64,000 nucleotides of DNA. Source: Flavobacteriales bacterium. GTDB lineage: Bacteria > Bacteroidota > Bacteroidia > Flavobacteriales_D > Sanyastnellaceae. Numbering within the stretch: position 1 is the first letter of the stretch; each line of letters begins with the position of its first letter. The notes under the pieces are model-generated. The model searched no databases, was not told the origin of the DNA, and saw only the letters and a list, made by a program, of their open reading frames with translations. The position numbers were made by a program, and so were the translations under genes. Where the stretch lies: assembly GCA_029245065.1 (NCBI GenBank), contig JAQWQB010000105.1, positions 62,001-126,000 of the forward strand, written 5' to 3'. This document shows positions 17,868 through 25,930 of this stretch, in pieces.

Positions 17868-18602
17868 ATGAGACTTCGGAAGCTGTCTATTCTTATTCCT
17901 GCCTACAATGAGGAAGCTACCATTGAGGCTATTCTTCATGCTGTTGTTGGGGTGGAATTAATCCACAATGTGACGCGGGAAATCGTTATTGTGAACGACT
18001 GTTCGGCAGATCAAACAGTAGCAAAAGTGGAGGCGTTCATGGCGGCTCATCCTGAGGTAGACATTCAATTGTTTAGCCAAACCGTGAACCAAGGGAAGGG
18101 GGCGGCTATTCACAAAGCCATCGAATTGGCGTCTGGCGATTATTTTGTTGTGCAAGATGCTGATTTGGAATATGACCCTGAAGAATTCAACCTGCTCATT
18201 AAGCCCGTCTATAAAGACGATGCCGATGTTGTTTACGGTTCTCGTTTCATAGGAGGCAATCCGCACAGAATTTTATTCTTCTGGCATTCACTTGGGAATA
18301 AATTCTTGACGTTTTTATCCAATATGTTCACGGATTTGAATTTGACCGACATGGAAACATGTTACAAATTGGTGCGCTTGGATTATGCAAAACGGTTGGC
18401 ACTGAAGGAGAAACGCTTCGGGTTTGAGCCTGAATTAACGGCACGCCTTTCACGTGTTCCAGACATCAAGATCTATGAGGTAGGGATTTCGTACTACGGA
18501 AGAACCTACGCAGAAGGAAAGAAAATTGGCTGGAGAGACGGATTTAGAGCAATCTATTGCATCTTGCGGTACAATCTTTTCGATCGCAAGTCATTCAAAT
18601 GA
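17868..18602 (+). CDS. GT2 family glycosyltransferase (polyprenyl-phosphate type)
   Basis: This 244-residue protein has the GT-A signature ILIPAYNEEATIEA at the start and the DxD-type motif in VQDADLEYDPEEF. It resembles dolichol/undecaprenyl-phosphate sugar transferases, which make lipid-linked sugars at the inner face of the membrane. It has no membrane segments of its own. The downstream GT-C gene overlaps it by four bases (ATGA) and is the expected user of the lipid-linked sugar. Confidence 0.9.
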   Translation: MRLRKLSILIPAYNEEATIEAILHAVVGVELIHNVTREIVIVNDCSADQTVAKVEAFMAAHPEVDIQLFSQTVNQGKGAAIHKAIELASGDYFVVQDADLEYDPEEFNLLIKPVYKDDADVVYGSRFIGGNPHRILFFWHSLGNKFLTFLSNMFTDLNLTDMETCYKLVRLDYAKRLALKEKRFGFEPELTARLSRVPDIKIYEVGISYYGRTYAEGKKIGWRDGFRAIYCILRYNLFDRKSFK

Positions 18603-20218
18603 AACCTGTTTTACAACAGCTTACATCCAACGGATTAGGAATTACCTTCTTGTTACTCATGCTACTGAGCTTGCTCTATGGCAATTTAGGCGTACTTGAT
18701 GAAAACCCGCATGCCGTTCATTCGTGGCGACAAAGCGATTGCCTTTCTATTACCGATAATTACTTTGACAATGGAATGGTTTTCAGCGAGCCGGCCATTC
18801 ACAACTACATTTCAGAAGAAGGAAAAAGTGGTAAAACTGCGGGGGAATTCCCAGGTTACTACTACGTACAAGCGGCGGTTTGGAAGGTATTTGGTAAAAG
18901 TGAATTCTCTTACCGACTGATTACTTCGGTGCTTTTTATTCTTGGTCTTCTGGCGCTACAACAAACGGTTTTCTTGTTGTTTCGAAGTCGTTTTTGGAGT
19001 GTGGGAGCCGCGGTATTCTTGTACAGCGCTCCGGCGTTGGCTTATTACGGGTTTGGATTTTTGTCTAACATTCCGGCGCTGTCATTTGCCCTGATTGGCG
19101 CATGGTTTTTCACGCGGCATTTTGTTGAACAACGGTTCAAATGGGTGTGGTTTGCTGCCTTGTTTTTCGCGTTAGCAGGACTCTTAAAAGTAACCGCACT
19201 TCTCCTTTATTGCACGCTAGGTGCCTTGTGGGTGCTGGAATTGCTAGGGGTGAATTTAGGTGTAGGTCGAAAGGTGTTCGAAAAGCCTTTGCGGTATATA
19301 TTCCCTTTCGCCCTGGTCCTGATACCGAATTTTATTTGGTACAGTTGGGCAGCAGAGTACAACGCTACCTATGGCGGCAAGTACACGTTTAACGACCTCT
19401 GGCCTATTTGGGAAGCCGATGCTGACTACCGCGCCTGGCTGTATGAGGAAGTGAAGAAATTCACGGCGCGACAGATCTATGCGCCTATTTCGTGGTTGCT
19501 CATGCTCCTCTCTTTTGGGTTCATCTTGGTTCAAGGCCTTCGGAAGCGTATTCCGAATTTGGTGTGGATGGGAGTGGTCATTTTGGCGGCAGGAAGTTTC
19601 GTGTATTCCATTCTGTGGTTTCAAGCGTGGAAAGACCATGACTATTATTTCCTCAATGTATATGTATTGCCAGCTGCTATTTGGGCCGCGTTGGGTTATA
19701 CGCTGCATATTTCATGGTCACAGATAAAACCAACGTTTCAGGCCGGGCTCATTGGATTTGGAGCGGTGATTATGAGTTACAACATTTGGTACTGTCAAGA
19801 ACATTTAGCGCTTCGTTACCATGCCAAGGGCGATAAGGATTACAAGTCTGTTGCGGAAGAAGAGGAAGGCCATTTGAAGTACTTGTTTTGGGATCACGGG
19901 CGTCATGAAAAAGCGTTGGATTCCATAGAGCCTCATTTAGAAAAAATAGGTGTGTCAGAAGACCAGTTGGTTATTTCAATTCCAGATGCCAGCTTCTGTA
20001 TTACGTTGTATGCCATGGACCGAAGAGGGTTCACCAACATGGGCGATGCCAATAGAGACGCAGAAAGCATTCAAAAGCACATTGACTTAGGAGCCAATTT
20101 TCTAGTGATAAACGAGCCCGAATATGAGAAGGAACATCCATTTGTGCTTCCTTTTATGAAATACCCGTTGGAAGGATATCAGAACATTAGGATATTCGAC
20201 CTACGTTCATTCAAATAG
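18599..20218 (+). CDS. GT-C type membrane glycosyltransferase
   Basis: This 539-residue integral membrane protein has about ten hydrophobic segments and an N-terminal extracytoplasmic loop with DENPHAVHSWRQSD, typical of ArnT/PMT-like enzymes that use polyprenyl-phosphate sugars as donors. The ATG overlaps the TGA of the GT2 gene (ATGA), so translation is coupled. The pair probably adds a sugar to a surface glycan or lipid; the acceptor is unknown. Confidence 0.82.
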   Translation: MKPVLQQLTSNGLGITFLLLMLLSLLYGNLGVLDENPHAVHSWRQSDCLSITDNYFDNGMVFSEPAIHNYISEEGKSGKTAGEFPGYYYVQAAVWKVFGKSEFSYRLITSVLFILGLLALQQTVFLLFRSRFWSVGAAVFLYSAPALAYYGFGFLSNIPALSFALIGAWFFTRHFVEQRFKWVWFAALFFALAGLLKVTALLLYCTLGALWVLELLGVNLGVGRKVFEKPLRYIFPFALVLIPNFIWYSWAAEYNATYGGKYTFNDLWPIWEADADYRAWLYEEVKKFTARQIYAPISWLLMLLSFGFILVQGLRKRIPNLVWMGVVILAAGSFVYSILWFQAWKDHDYYFLNVYVLPAAIWAALGYTLHISWSQIKPTFQAGLIGFGAVIMSYNIWYCQEHLALRYHAKGDKDYKSVAEEEEGHLKYLFWDHGRHEKALDSIEPHLEKIGVSEDQLVISIPDASFCITLYAMDRRGFTNMGDANRDAESIQKHIDLGANFLVINEPEYEKEHPFVLPFMKYPLEGYQNIRIFDLRSFK

Positions 20219-20222
20219 AAAA

Positions 20223-20248
20223 AACGGCCGCCTCTCACAACGGCCGTT
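20223..20248 (-). terminator. intrinsic terminator, minus strand
   Basis: Perfect 8-bp stem AACGGCCG/CGGCCGTT with a 10-base loop. Read on the minus strand it is followed by a run of six T residues. On the plus strand no T-run follows, so it would only weakly end the GT-C transcript. See the unexplained stretch up to 20397. Confidence 0.7.
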
Positions 20249-20329
20249 AACCACATTGTACAGTAACCCAAACTTGCCTCGTTCGGCAACTTTCGATACC
20301 CGAATGTACATGTTCATAGGGGTGGTTTA

Positions 20330-20368
20330 ACAACCGTTTTGTAAGCGTATAGAAGAACTTTGTAGTCG
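20330..20368. repeat. 36-bp element with 21-bp-phased direct repeat, copy A
   Basis: This contains TTTTGTAAGCG at 20337 and CTTTGTAGTCG at 20358, a direct repeat with a 21-bp period. The block from 20330 to 20365 matches 53157-53192 at 29 of 36 positions without gaps. It lies between two convergent genes and between two minus-strand terminators. It could be an operator; two direct half-sites two helical turns apart is the layout bound by LytTR regulators. Confidence 0.55.
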
Positions 20369-20396
20369 TTCGTTTTCGTATCCAGAAGGCACAAAA

Positions 20397-20428
20397 AAAG
20401 CGGCTTTCTCTTTCGAAATAGCCGCTTT
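20397..20428 (-). terminator. intrinsic terminator of the bacilliredoxin gene
   Basis: Stem AAAGCGGCT/AGCCGCTTT; on the minus strand it is followed by a T-run (seven T residues counting the stem end). It lies 27 bp after the bacilliredoxin stop. Confidence 0.9.
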
Positions 20429-20454
20429 CAATCAAAGTCGATTTTCAATCAAGC

Positions 20455-20868
20455 TTATGCACAAAATTCGTCGAAAGCCATTTTGAGGTTGTCAGAAATC
20501 ATTTCTGCTGTCTTGCCTTCAATATGGTGACGCTCAATCATGTGTACCAATCTTCCGTCTTTGAAAAGAGCGATAGCTGGAGATGATGGAGGGTATGGCA
20601 ACATAAACTTACGCGCACGTTCAACAGCTTCTACGTCGAAGCCAGCGAATGTGGTTGTCAATTGCTGTGGTGTTTTTGAATGCTGCACGGCCAATTTAAC
20701 GGCCGGACGCATGGAGCCTGCGGCACAACCGCAAACACTATTTAGAACCACGAGTGTAGTGCCATCTTGATTGATCGCATTGTCTACTGCGTCTGGTGTT
20801 GTGAGTTCTGAGAACCCTACGTTTACCAGTTCATTTTTCATGGGAGTTACGAGCTCTGCTGGATACAT
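20455..20868 (-). CDS. BrxA/BrxB-family bacilliredoxin
   Basis: This 137-residue thioredoxin-fold protein has the CGC active site of the YphP/YqiW (BrxA/BrxB) family: C46 and C48 in NSVCGCAAG. In Bacillus these proteins remove bacillithiol from proteins after oxidative stress; Bacteroidota homologues are assumed to act on low-molecular-weight thiol mixed disulfides. A -7 box lies 16 bp upstream and a strong terminator follows. Confidence 0.93.
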   Translation of the reverse strand: MYPAELVTPMKNELVNVGFSELTTPDAVDNAINQDGTTLVVLNSVCGCAAGSMRPAVKLAVQHSKTPQQLTTTFAGFDVEAVERARKFMLPYPPSSPAIALFKDGRLVHMIERHHIEGKTAEMISDNLKMAFDEFCA

Positions 20869-20884
20869 ATTTCAAAAGTTTCGA

Positions 20885-20892
20885 CAAAGGTA
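20885..20892 (-). promoter_or_regulatory. -7 box TACCTTTG of the bacilliredoxin gene
   Basis: Exact match to TAnnTTTG on the minus strand, ending 16 bp before the ATG. Confidence 0.7.
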
Positions 20893-20961
20893 ACAAAGAA
20901 CCTGCTTCGCGGTTCGCTTTCATAATGTTAAACAATGTCATGAAGGTTCAGAACAAATTGT

Positions 20962-20969
20962 CAACTTTG
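20962..20969 (+). promoter_or_regulatory. possible -7 box CAACTTTG
   Basis: One mismatch from TAnnTTTG, 17 bp before the ATG of the substrate-binding-like gene. Confidence 0.45.
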
Positions 20970-20986
20970 TAGCTTCCCTTTTAAGA

Positions 20987-21856
20987 ATGGCGAAAATGAG
21001 AACAATTAAGTGCATCGGCGTACCAGAACATTTTAACCTTCCGTGGCTGTTAGCCATTGGTGAAGGTGATTTTGAGGCAAAAGGTATTCAAGTAATATGG
21101 GAAGACTACCCTGGAGGAACGGGCTCCATGAGTAAGGCACTTTTTGAGGAAGAGGCAGACTTGGCACTATTGCTTACGGAAGGAGCACTTACTTCTATTT
21201 CCACTGGAAATCCGTGTAAAATTCACTCTTTCTTTGTAGACTCTCCTCTTCGTTGGGGGGTGTTCACGGGCATCAAAAGCACGTTCGAAGAAGGTGGGGA
21301 TTTTGAAGGAGCTACCTTCGCCATAAGTAGATTTTACAGTGGTTCTCACCTAATGGCCTTTCATTATTGCGATGTGAACGGATGGGAAATTGAAAAAGAT
21401 CAATTCAACCTGGTAGGCGGACTGACAGGGGCTCGTGCCTCGTTAGCTTCCAAACCAGACCAACTGTTCATGTGGGAGAAATTCATCACCAAACCGTTGG
21501 TAGATGAAGGGGAATTCAAGTTGGTAGATGAATGCGCCGCACCGTGGCCAAGTTTTTCAGTGGTTGTTCGCGAAGCTTTTCACAATGAAAACCCAGGCTT
21601 GGTAGATGAGGTGATGGAAATTGTTCGCGCTAAGTCAGCTGATTTCTTTCAACGTGAAGAAGCTGCAGAAGTCATCGCTTGGCGTTATGGCCTCAAGTTA
21701 GGCGATGCCGAAGAATGGTTACGTCAAGTAAAATGGAGCGCAACAGCTTCTGTTGACCCAACGATTCTGATGCATGTGAGTGAGGTGTTGACCAAGTTGG
21801 AAATCATGGATAAACCATTGTCAATGGACGATGCGGTTGCTTTAACAGTGAAGTAA
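20987..21856 (+). CDS. soluble substrate-binding-protein-like (NMT1/SsuA type)
   Basis: This 289-residue protein resembles the periplasmic binding protein type II fold of NMT1/SsuA/ThiY-like proteins: start IKCIGVPEHFNLPWLLAIGEG, ligand-cleft-like PGGTGSMSKAL and EEEADLALLLTEGA. It has no signal peptide or lipobox, and no transporter permease or ATPase is adjacent, so it is probably a cytoplasmic ligand-binding protein or enzyme rather than a transporter component. The ligand is unknown. ATG 20996 is an alternative start. Confidence 0.75.
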   Translation: MAKMRTIKCIGVPEHFNLPWLLAIGEGDFEAKGIQVIWEDYPGGTGSMSKALFEEEADLALLLTEGALTSISTGNPCKIHSFFVDSPLRWGVFTGIKSTFEEGGDFEGATFAISRFYSGSHLMAFHYCDVNGWEIEKDQFNLVGGLTGARASLASKPDQLFMWEKFITKPLVDEGEFKLVDECAAPWPSFSVVVREAFHNENPGLVDEVMEIVRAKSADFFQREEAAEVIAWRYGLKLGDAEEWLRQVKWSATASVDPTILMHVSEVLTKLEIMDKPLSMDDAVALTVK

Positions 21857-22095
21857 ACGGAGTCGGTAAATCGAAGTTAAAAGGCTCAACCATTTGTGGC
21901 CTGACAGGGACGCCCCGCTTGTATGCGTCCTCCTAAACGGTTGCACCCTGCGGATTGAAAAAACGTACACAAAATAATCCTAGACGTTGGTAAAGTTGTT
22001 GTTGAGTGAACAAGGTTTGTTCGGAGCTTTGCACAGGGAAGGGGCTGGTGATATCCTACTATATAGTTACGTTATGTAGTTAACTAAGGTGGTCG

Positions 22096-22139
22096 CGCCT
22101 ACGCTCCAACTACGCTGAAGCTTCGATGGAGCTTGGGCG
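22096..22139. repeat. palindromic intergenic repeat, related to the 16661 copy
   Basis: Imperfect arms CGCCTACGCTCCA (22096-22108) and TGGAGCTTGGGCG (22127-22139) surround a core GCTGAAGCTTCGA shared with the element at 16661-16686. Confidence 0.6.
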
Positions 22140-22147
22140 GATGAGAT

Positions 22148-22210
22148 GTTCAACTCAACTTGACGGGCGTTCAACCCAACTTGGTGGACGTTCGCTCCAT
22201 TGAAACCAAT
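22148..22210. repeat. 21-bp imperfect tandem repeat, two to three units
   Basis: Units at 22148 and 22169 both begin GTTCAAC and share CAACTTG and GG; 16 of 21 positions or more match. A third, degraded unit starts at 22190. It ends next to the radical SAM stop codon. Confidence 0.55.
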
Positions 22211-22223
22211 GAATTTAGGCGGT

Positions 22224-24395
22224 TTACACCCGAATTCGCCAGATAACCTCATTGCGCCACTTCCGCCACCATTGCTGTGTCACCACCGCGTCCCATTTCA
22301 ATGATGTCAACGATTCAACTTGCGCAAGGCACTTCTCAAGAGCCATTCCACCTTGTCGCAGGTCAAATTCAGCTTGATTCTCCATCATCCAATTCGCCAA
22401 CACATGCGGAAACGCAATAAGTGAACTGCCGGTGGAAGAAACAAATAGCAACGTGGTGGTATTGGCTGTTTTTTCAACCTCCTGCACCCCCACTTCATTC
22501 CACATCAAACGGAAAAACGCGCTGTTTTCAAGTTCATCTGGAATGCCCTTGATGGACTTTCGAATCAAATGTGGCGATACGGTGGTGCGCGGAATCTTGA
22601 AATCGAAAAACTCTCGGAGATCCAAATCAAAACCGTTGTCGTGCATGTAATTGTACAAGGCCTTGCTCAAGCCTTCGCTGTACTTCTGATGGTCAGCACC
22701 CGTAGGGTCTTTGTGGTAAAGATCGTTGTTGGCAAAGCCTTCAAACGTCGGGCCAATACGTTCTACTTGGTACTTTTCGGGATTCATTCCAACCGGACTG
22801 TGAACGGTCATGGCGAATTGGTGCCAGAAACCAGAGTGGATGAGTCCTTCTTCAAACAACTGGCGAACCACGTCTAATGAGTCAACGGTTTCTTGATCTG
22901 TTTCAGTTGGGAAACCGTACATGAGGTAGGCGTGTACTAAGATGCCACTATCGCGAAAGCCTTTGCAAACACGCGCTACTTGTTCCACCGTCACGCCCTT
23001 TTCCATCAGTTTGAGCAAGCGATCACTCGCCACTTCCAATCCGCCAGTAACGGCAATGCATCCGCTAGCAGCAAGTAATTTGCATAGATCCGGTGTAAAT
23101 GTTTTTTCAAAGCGAATGTTCGTCCACCAGGTGACTTGCAATCCGCGTTTGAGAATTTCCAAGGCCAAATCGCGCATGGCCAATGGCGGTGCTGCTTCGT
23201 CTACGAAATGGAAACCTGTTTCACCCGTTTCGGCGATGAGTGCTTCCATTTTATCTACCAATTCCTTGGCGGGCGATTGCTCGAATCGGCCGATGTAGTC
23301 CAGTGAAACATCGCAGAAGCTGCATTTTTTCCAGTAGCACCCATGGGCAATGGTGAGTTTGTTCCAACGCCCGTCGTTCCACATGCGGTGCATCGGGTTG
23401 GGCATGTCAAACATCGATAAATAGTCGGCGGTGCGAAGTCCTTTGTACGAAGGTGCGGGAAGTGTTGAATGTCCGAATTCTCCACCGATCACATCGTTCT
23501 TGTACACCACTTTCCCTGCTTCGCGAAGGAAGGTGCGTTTCAAGTTAGGGTGCGCCACGGGGTCTTCGATATGGTTCTTCAAGGCTAAAATGGGGCCTTC
23601 TCCATCGTCCAATGTGATGTAGTCAACGTAATTGAAAACGCGTGCATCGGACAGATCGCGCAGTTCTGTATTGGCATATCCACCCCCTAAAAGCACTTTT
23701 GTATTGGGATGGTCTTTTTTAATCCACTGCGCTACTTTCAACGCGCCATAGAGGTTGCCACCAAATGGAACCGTGAATCCCACAATGTGAGGAACGTCGT
23801 TTTCGAAGTAGGTTTTCGCCACTTCAATAAGCTGTGTATCGATGTAATTGGCAGGTGCTTCCAGCGCTTGGTCAATTGGGCCGAATGACGTTGCTGTTCG
23901 TGCAATGCGCTCAGCATATTTCGAAACACCGAAGTACGGTCCAACAGTTGCGGCAATGAGATCTACCAGGTCTTCCAAGTACAACGAGCAGAGGTAACGC
24001 GCTTGGTCTTGAATGCTATTGGTGCCGAAGTACCAGGCGAGGTCTTCGATAACCTCAAATCGCGGTCCTTCCGGAAGGTAGCTACGCTTGGAGATCCTGA
24101 ACGCGATGGTTGTTTCTTTGTGTTGCAGGAACCGAATAACCGTTTCCACACTGCTGATGTAGGATCGCTTGTTGAGCACCATCTCGGTCAGCCCTTCCTC
24201 GAGTTGGAATTCGCCCTGCTCAATTTCATTGAAAACTGAAGTCAACCCATCGGATGTAAATACCTTCAGAAAAAGATCCAATCCCAGATCACCTTGCTGC
24301 GCCTCAATTCCTTGTGCATCAAGAAAGCCTTTGAGGTAGGCTGTAGCCGGGTAGGGCGTGTTGAGTTGTGTGAGTGGTGGGATGAGTAGGAGCAT
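22224..24395 (-). CDS. B12-binding-type radical SAM protein
   Basis: This 723-residue protein has an N-terminal cobalamin-binding-like domain (opening LLLIPPLTQLNTPYPATAYL; VLLGGGYANTE) without the usual histidine motif, then a radical SAM barrel. The cluster motif is GCYWKKCSFC, giving CX4CX2C rather than the standard CX3CX2C. Barrel signatures VTGGLEVASDRLL and YLMYGFPTETDQET follow. The reaction is unknown; relatives include methyltransferases and methylthio enzymes. A -7 box lies 5 bp before the ATG. Its C-terminal region (after about residue 520) has no recognised domain. Confidence 0.85.
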   Translation of the reverse strand: MLLLIPPLTQLNTPYPATAYLKGFLDAQGIEAQQGDLGLDLFLKVFTSDGLTSVFNEIEQGEFQLEEGLTEMVLNKRSYISSVETVIRFLQHKETTIAFRISKRSYLPEGPRFEVIEDLAWYFGTNSIQDQARYLCSLYLEDLVDLIAATVGPYFGVSKYAERIARTATSFGPIDQALEAPANYIDTQLIEVAKTYFENDVPHIVGFTVPFGGNLYGALKVAQWIKKDHPNTKVLLGGGYANTELRDLSDARVFNYVDYITLDDGEGPILALKNHIEDPVAHPNLKRTFLREAGKVVYKNDVIGGEFGHSTLPAPSYKGLRTADYLSMFDMPNPMHRMWNDGRWNKLTIAHGCYWKKCSFCDVSLDYIGRFEQSPAKELVDKMEALIAETGETGFHFVDEAAPPLAMRDLALEILKRGLQVTWWTNIRFEKTFTPDLCKLLAASGCIAVTGGLEVASDRLLKLMEKGVTVEQVARVCKGFRDSGILVHAYLMYGFPTETDQETVDSLDVVRQLFEEGLIHSGFWHQFAMTVHSPVGMNPEKYQVERIGPTFEGFANNDLYHKDPTGADHQKYSEGLSKALYNYMHDNGFDLDLREFFDFKIPRTTVSPHLIRKSIKGIPDELENSAFFRLMWNEVGVQEVEKTANTTTLLFVSSTGSSLIAFPHVLANWMMENQAEFDLRQGGMALEKCLAQVESLTSLKWDAVVTQQWWRKWRNEVIWRIRV

Positions 24396-24399
24396 GGGG

Positions 24400-24407
24400 C
24401 GAAGGTA
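24400..24407 (-). promoter_or_regulatory. -7 box TACCTTCG of the radical SAM gene
   Basis: One mismatch from TAnnTTTG, ending 5 bp before the ATG on the minus strand. Confidence 0.5.
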
Positions 24408-24516
24408 CGAAGGATGGGTTAACTCGAAAGCCCTCTTAATCTTGCCTTTTATCTTTAGTAATCCTTATTGATTTGCTCCCTTGAACTTCAATCTGTTTAG
24501 TGCTCTTGTCTGGAGT

Positions 24517-25254
24517 TTAAATCCGAAACCCAACTCCAAAAAAGAGTTCTGGTGGAGTGATTGTTGTTTTTCGATACTTGTTTTCCCACTCCCAAACTGG
24601 TTCATTCGTGAATTGAGGTTCTTGGATTAAAATGTTTGTCACGGTATTCCCTCCAACATCGAACTTCACTATTCCAAAGGATACATTTGATAAAAAGAAC
24701 AATTTTGGTGTAATAAACCATTTCAGTGATGAAGTGCTATTTACCCCAAATGCGCTACCTCCTGTTGTCACTTCCTCTGTATGATACATTCGGATGGGGT
24801 CTTCTTGTTTGTATGTTTTCTCACAGTTGGACAAAAGGTAAAAAGGGATTTCTAAACCAGTGGAAAATTGAATTTTTTCATTCGTCCATGCATAGCGAGA
24901 ACCAAGTGCAAAAGCGAGATAAGTTTGGTGCTCCTTTCCAGTAGGGGGAATACCTGGTTGATTGCCGATCACATATTCTTCCTTTCTATGGCCATATCCA
25001 AAAGTACCTGAGAAGATGAGGTTTTTCTTGGTTTTAAACTCATAATGGAAATTGAATTTTAAAATGCGTTGATCAAAAGAAAGCACATCATCAGATGGAT
25101 TGTAAGAGTCTGGTTCGAAATAGAAATCGTCTATTACCTCTTCAAGCTGACCATTGTTACTCAAGGTTAAGTAAAAGAAATGTTCTGTTTCTTGACTAAA
25201 AACCAAATTAAGCCATATAACGGCAGAAAGAGTCTGAATAAGCCTTGATTTCAT
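24517..25254 (-). CDS. exported outer-membrane beta-barrel-like protein, unknown
   Basis: This 245-residue protein has a signal peptide (MKSRLIQTLSAVIWLNLVFS), alternating hydrophobic strands such as LIFSGTFGYG and TYLAFALGSRY, and a C-terminus LFFGVGFRI that fits an outer membrane beta-barrel end. No specific family is recognised. It lies in a short AT-richer accessory stretch together with an IS remnant and other unrecognised genes. Confidence 0.65.
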   Translation of the reverse strand: MKSRLIQTLSAVIWLNLVFSQETEHFFYLTLSNNGQLEEVIDDFYFEPDSYNPSDDVLSFDQRILKFNFHYEFKTKKNLIFSGTFGYGHRKEEYVIGNQPGIPPTGKEHQTYLAFALGSRYAWTNEKIQFSTGLEIPFYLLSNCEKTYKQEDPIRMYHTEEVTTGGSAFGVNSTSSLKWFITPKLFFLSNVSFGIVKFDVGGNTVTNILIQEPQFTNEPVWEWENKYRKTTITPPELFFGVGFRI

Positions 25255-25440
25255 AAGAGTAGTTTTTTTCAGAGTGAATGCCGTTTGTATCTAAGTTAGA
25301 TTTTCTTCTGTAGTTTGTGGTTTGTTCTTTCCCAAGAAAAGGGAAGTTAAGGACTTTGTTCCTTGTTCTAAGCAAACAATGTGCTTGAGTGCTCAACTAG
25401 GAAAAACAGACGTTTAAGAACACGAACAACCTTTCATTGA

Positions 25441-25620
25441 CGGATTGAAGTGCAGTTCGCTCAACTTTGCGATCAGTTTAGGATAAAGTTGAACTACGCT
25501 AAGACTTTTGGAGGATTCTTGGTTCGAATGGCTTCAAAACTCGCTGCGATCGCTGTACTTCAGAAAGTTAACCTTGAAAAAGGAAGATCTTTAAACCACA
25601 TCAAGCATGCGTGGAGTTAA
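25441..25620 (+). pseudogene. C-terminal remnant of an IS982-type transposase
   Basis: The plus strand encodes a 59-residue frame beginning RIEVQFAQLCDQF, then NYAKTFGGFLVRMASK, and ending SLNHIKHAWS with a stop at 25618. This matches the conserved C-terminal part of IS982-family transposases (RIExxFxQLCDQFxIxxNYAKxFxGF). Upstream in the same frame is an immediate TGA, and the preceding segment seems to continue in another frame for only a few codons, so the gene is dead and truncated. Its stop overlaps the end of the gene on the other strand. No terminal inverted repeats were identified. Confidence 0.8.
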
Positions 25621-25878
25621 TAGCACAACGCGTTTCTTATTATTCTTAAAGCTGGAGGGAGAAAACAGACTGGCAAATCTATTTCCAAAAGAATATCTCA
25701 ATTCCCTAAAATCGAAGATTATGCTTTGAATCGAATGGTGTTTTTGAAACTCACTCTTTGTCCTCTGAATAATAAAATCAGCATCTGAATTTCCTTTAGA
25801 ACCAATTCCACAAACCCCTTCAAACTTTAAAAGCAGGTGATTCTTTATTCTTTCTATTTCGGTTAATTCGATGTTCAT
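25591..25878 (-). CDS. small protein with STAS-like features, unknown
   Basis: This 95-residue ORF begins MNIELTEIERIKNHLLLKFEG and contains SIIFDFRELRYSFGNRFASLF and KRVVLLTP, which suggests an alternating beta-alpha fold somewhat like STAS domains. No family is firmly recognised. It has no signal peptide. Its end overlaps the transposase remnant by 30 bp, so the C-terminus may have been altered by the insertion. Confidence 0.5.
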   Translation of the reverse strand: MNIELTEIERIKNHLLLKFEGVCGIGSKGNSDADFIIQRTKSEFQKHHSIQSIIFDFRELRYSFGNRFASLFSPSSFKNNKKRVVLLTPRMLDVV

Positions 25879-25930
25879 TTTAACCCACTAGCCCCTATGT
25901 TTTCTTAGTCTTTGTTGTGCAATCGCACTT

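Larger units (their letters stand above)
21857..22223. other. 367-bp intergenic region with secondary-structure and repeat elements
   Basis: No gene is recognised between the two convergent genes. It holds a stem-loop (GGACGC at 21908, GCGTCC at 21925) nested in AACCATTT/AAACGGTT arms, a palindromic repeat at 22096-22139 and a 21-bp tandem repeat from 22148. The stem-loop may help end the plus-strand transcript, but it lacks a T-run. Confidence 0.45.

Noticed and set aside
21857-22223. A transfer RNA or riboswitch in this gap
   Set aside because: No cloverleaf or known aptamer core could be recognised; only repeats and a stem-loop are visible.
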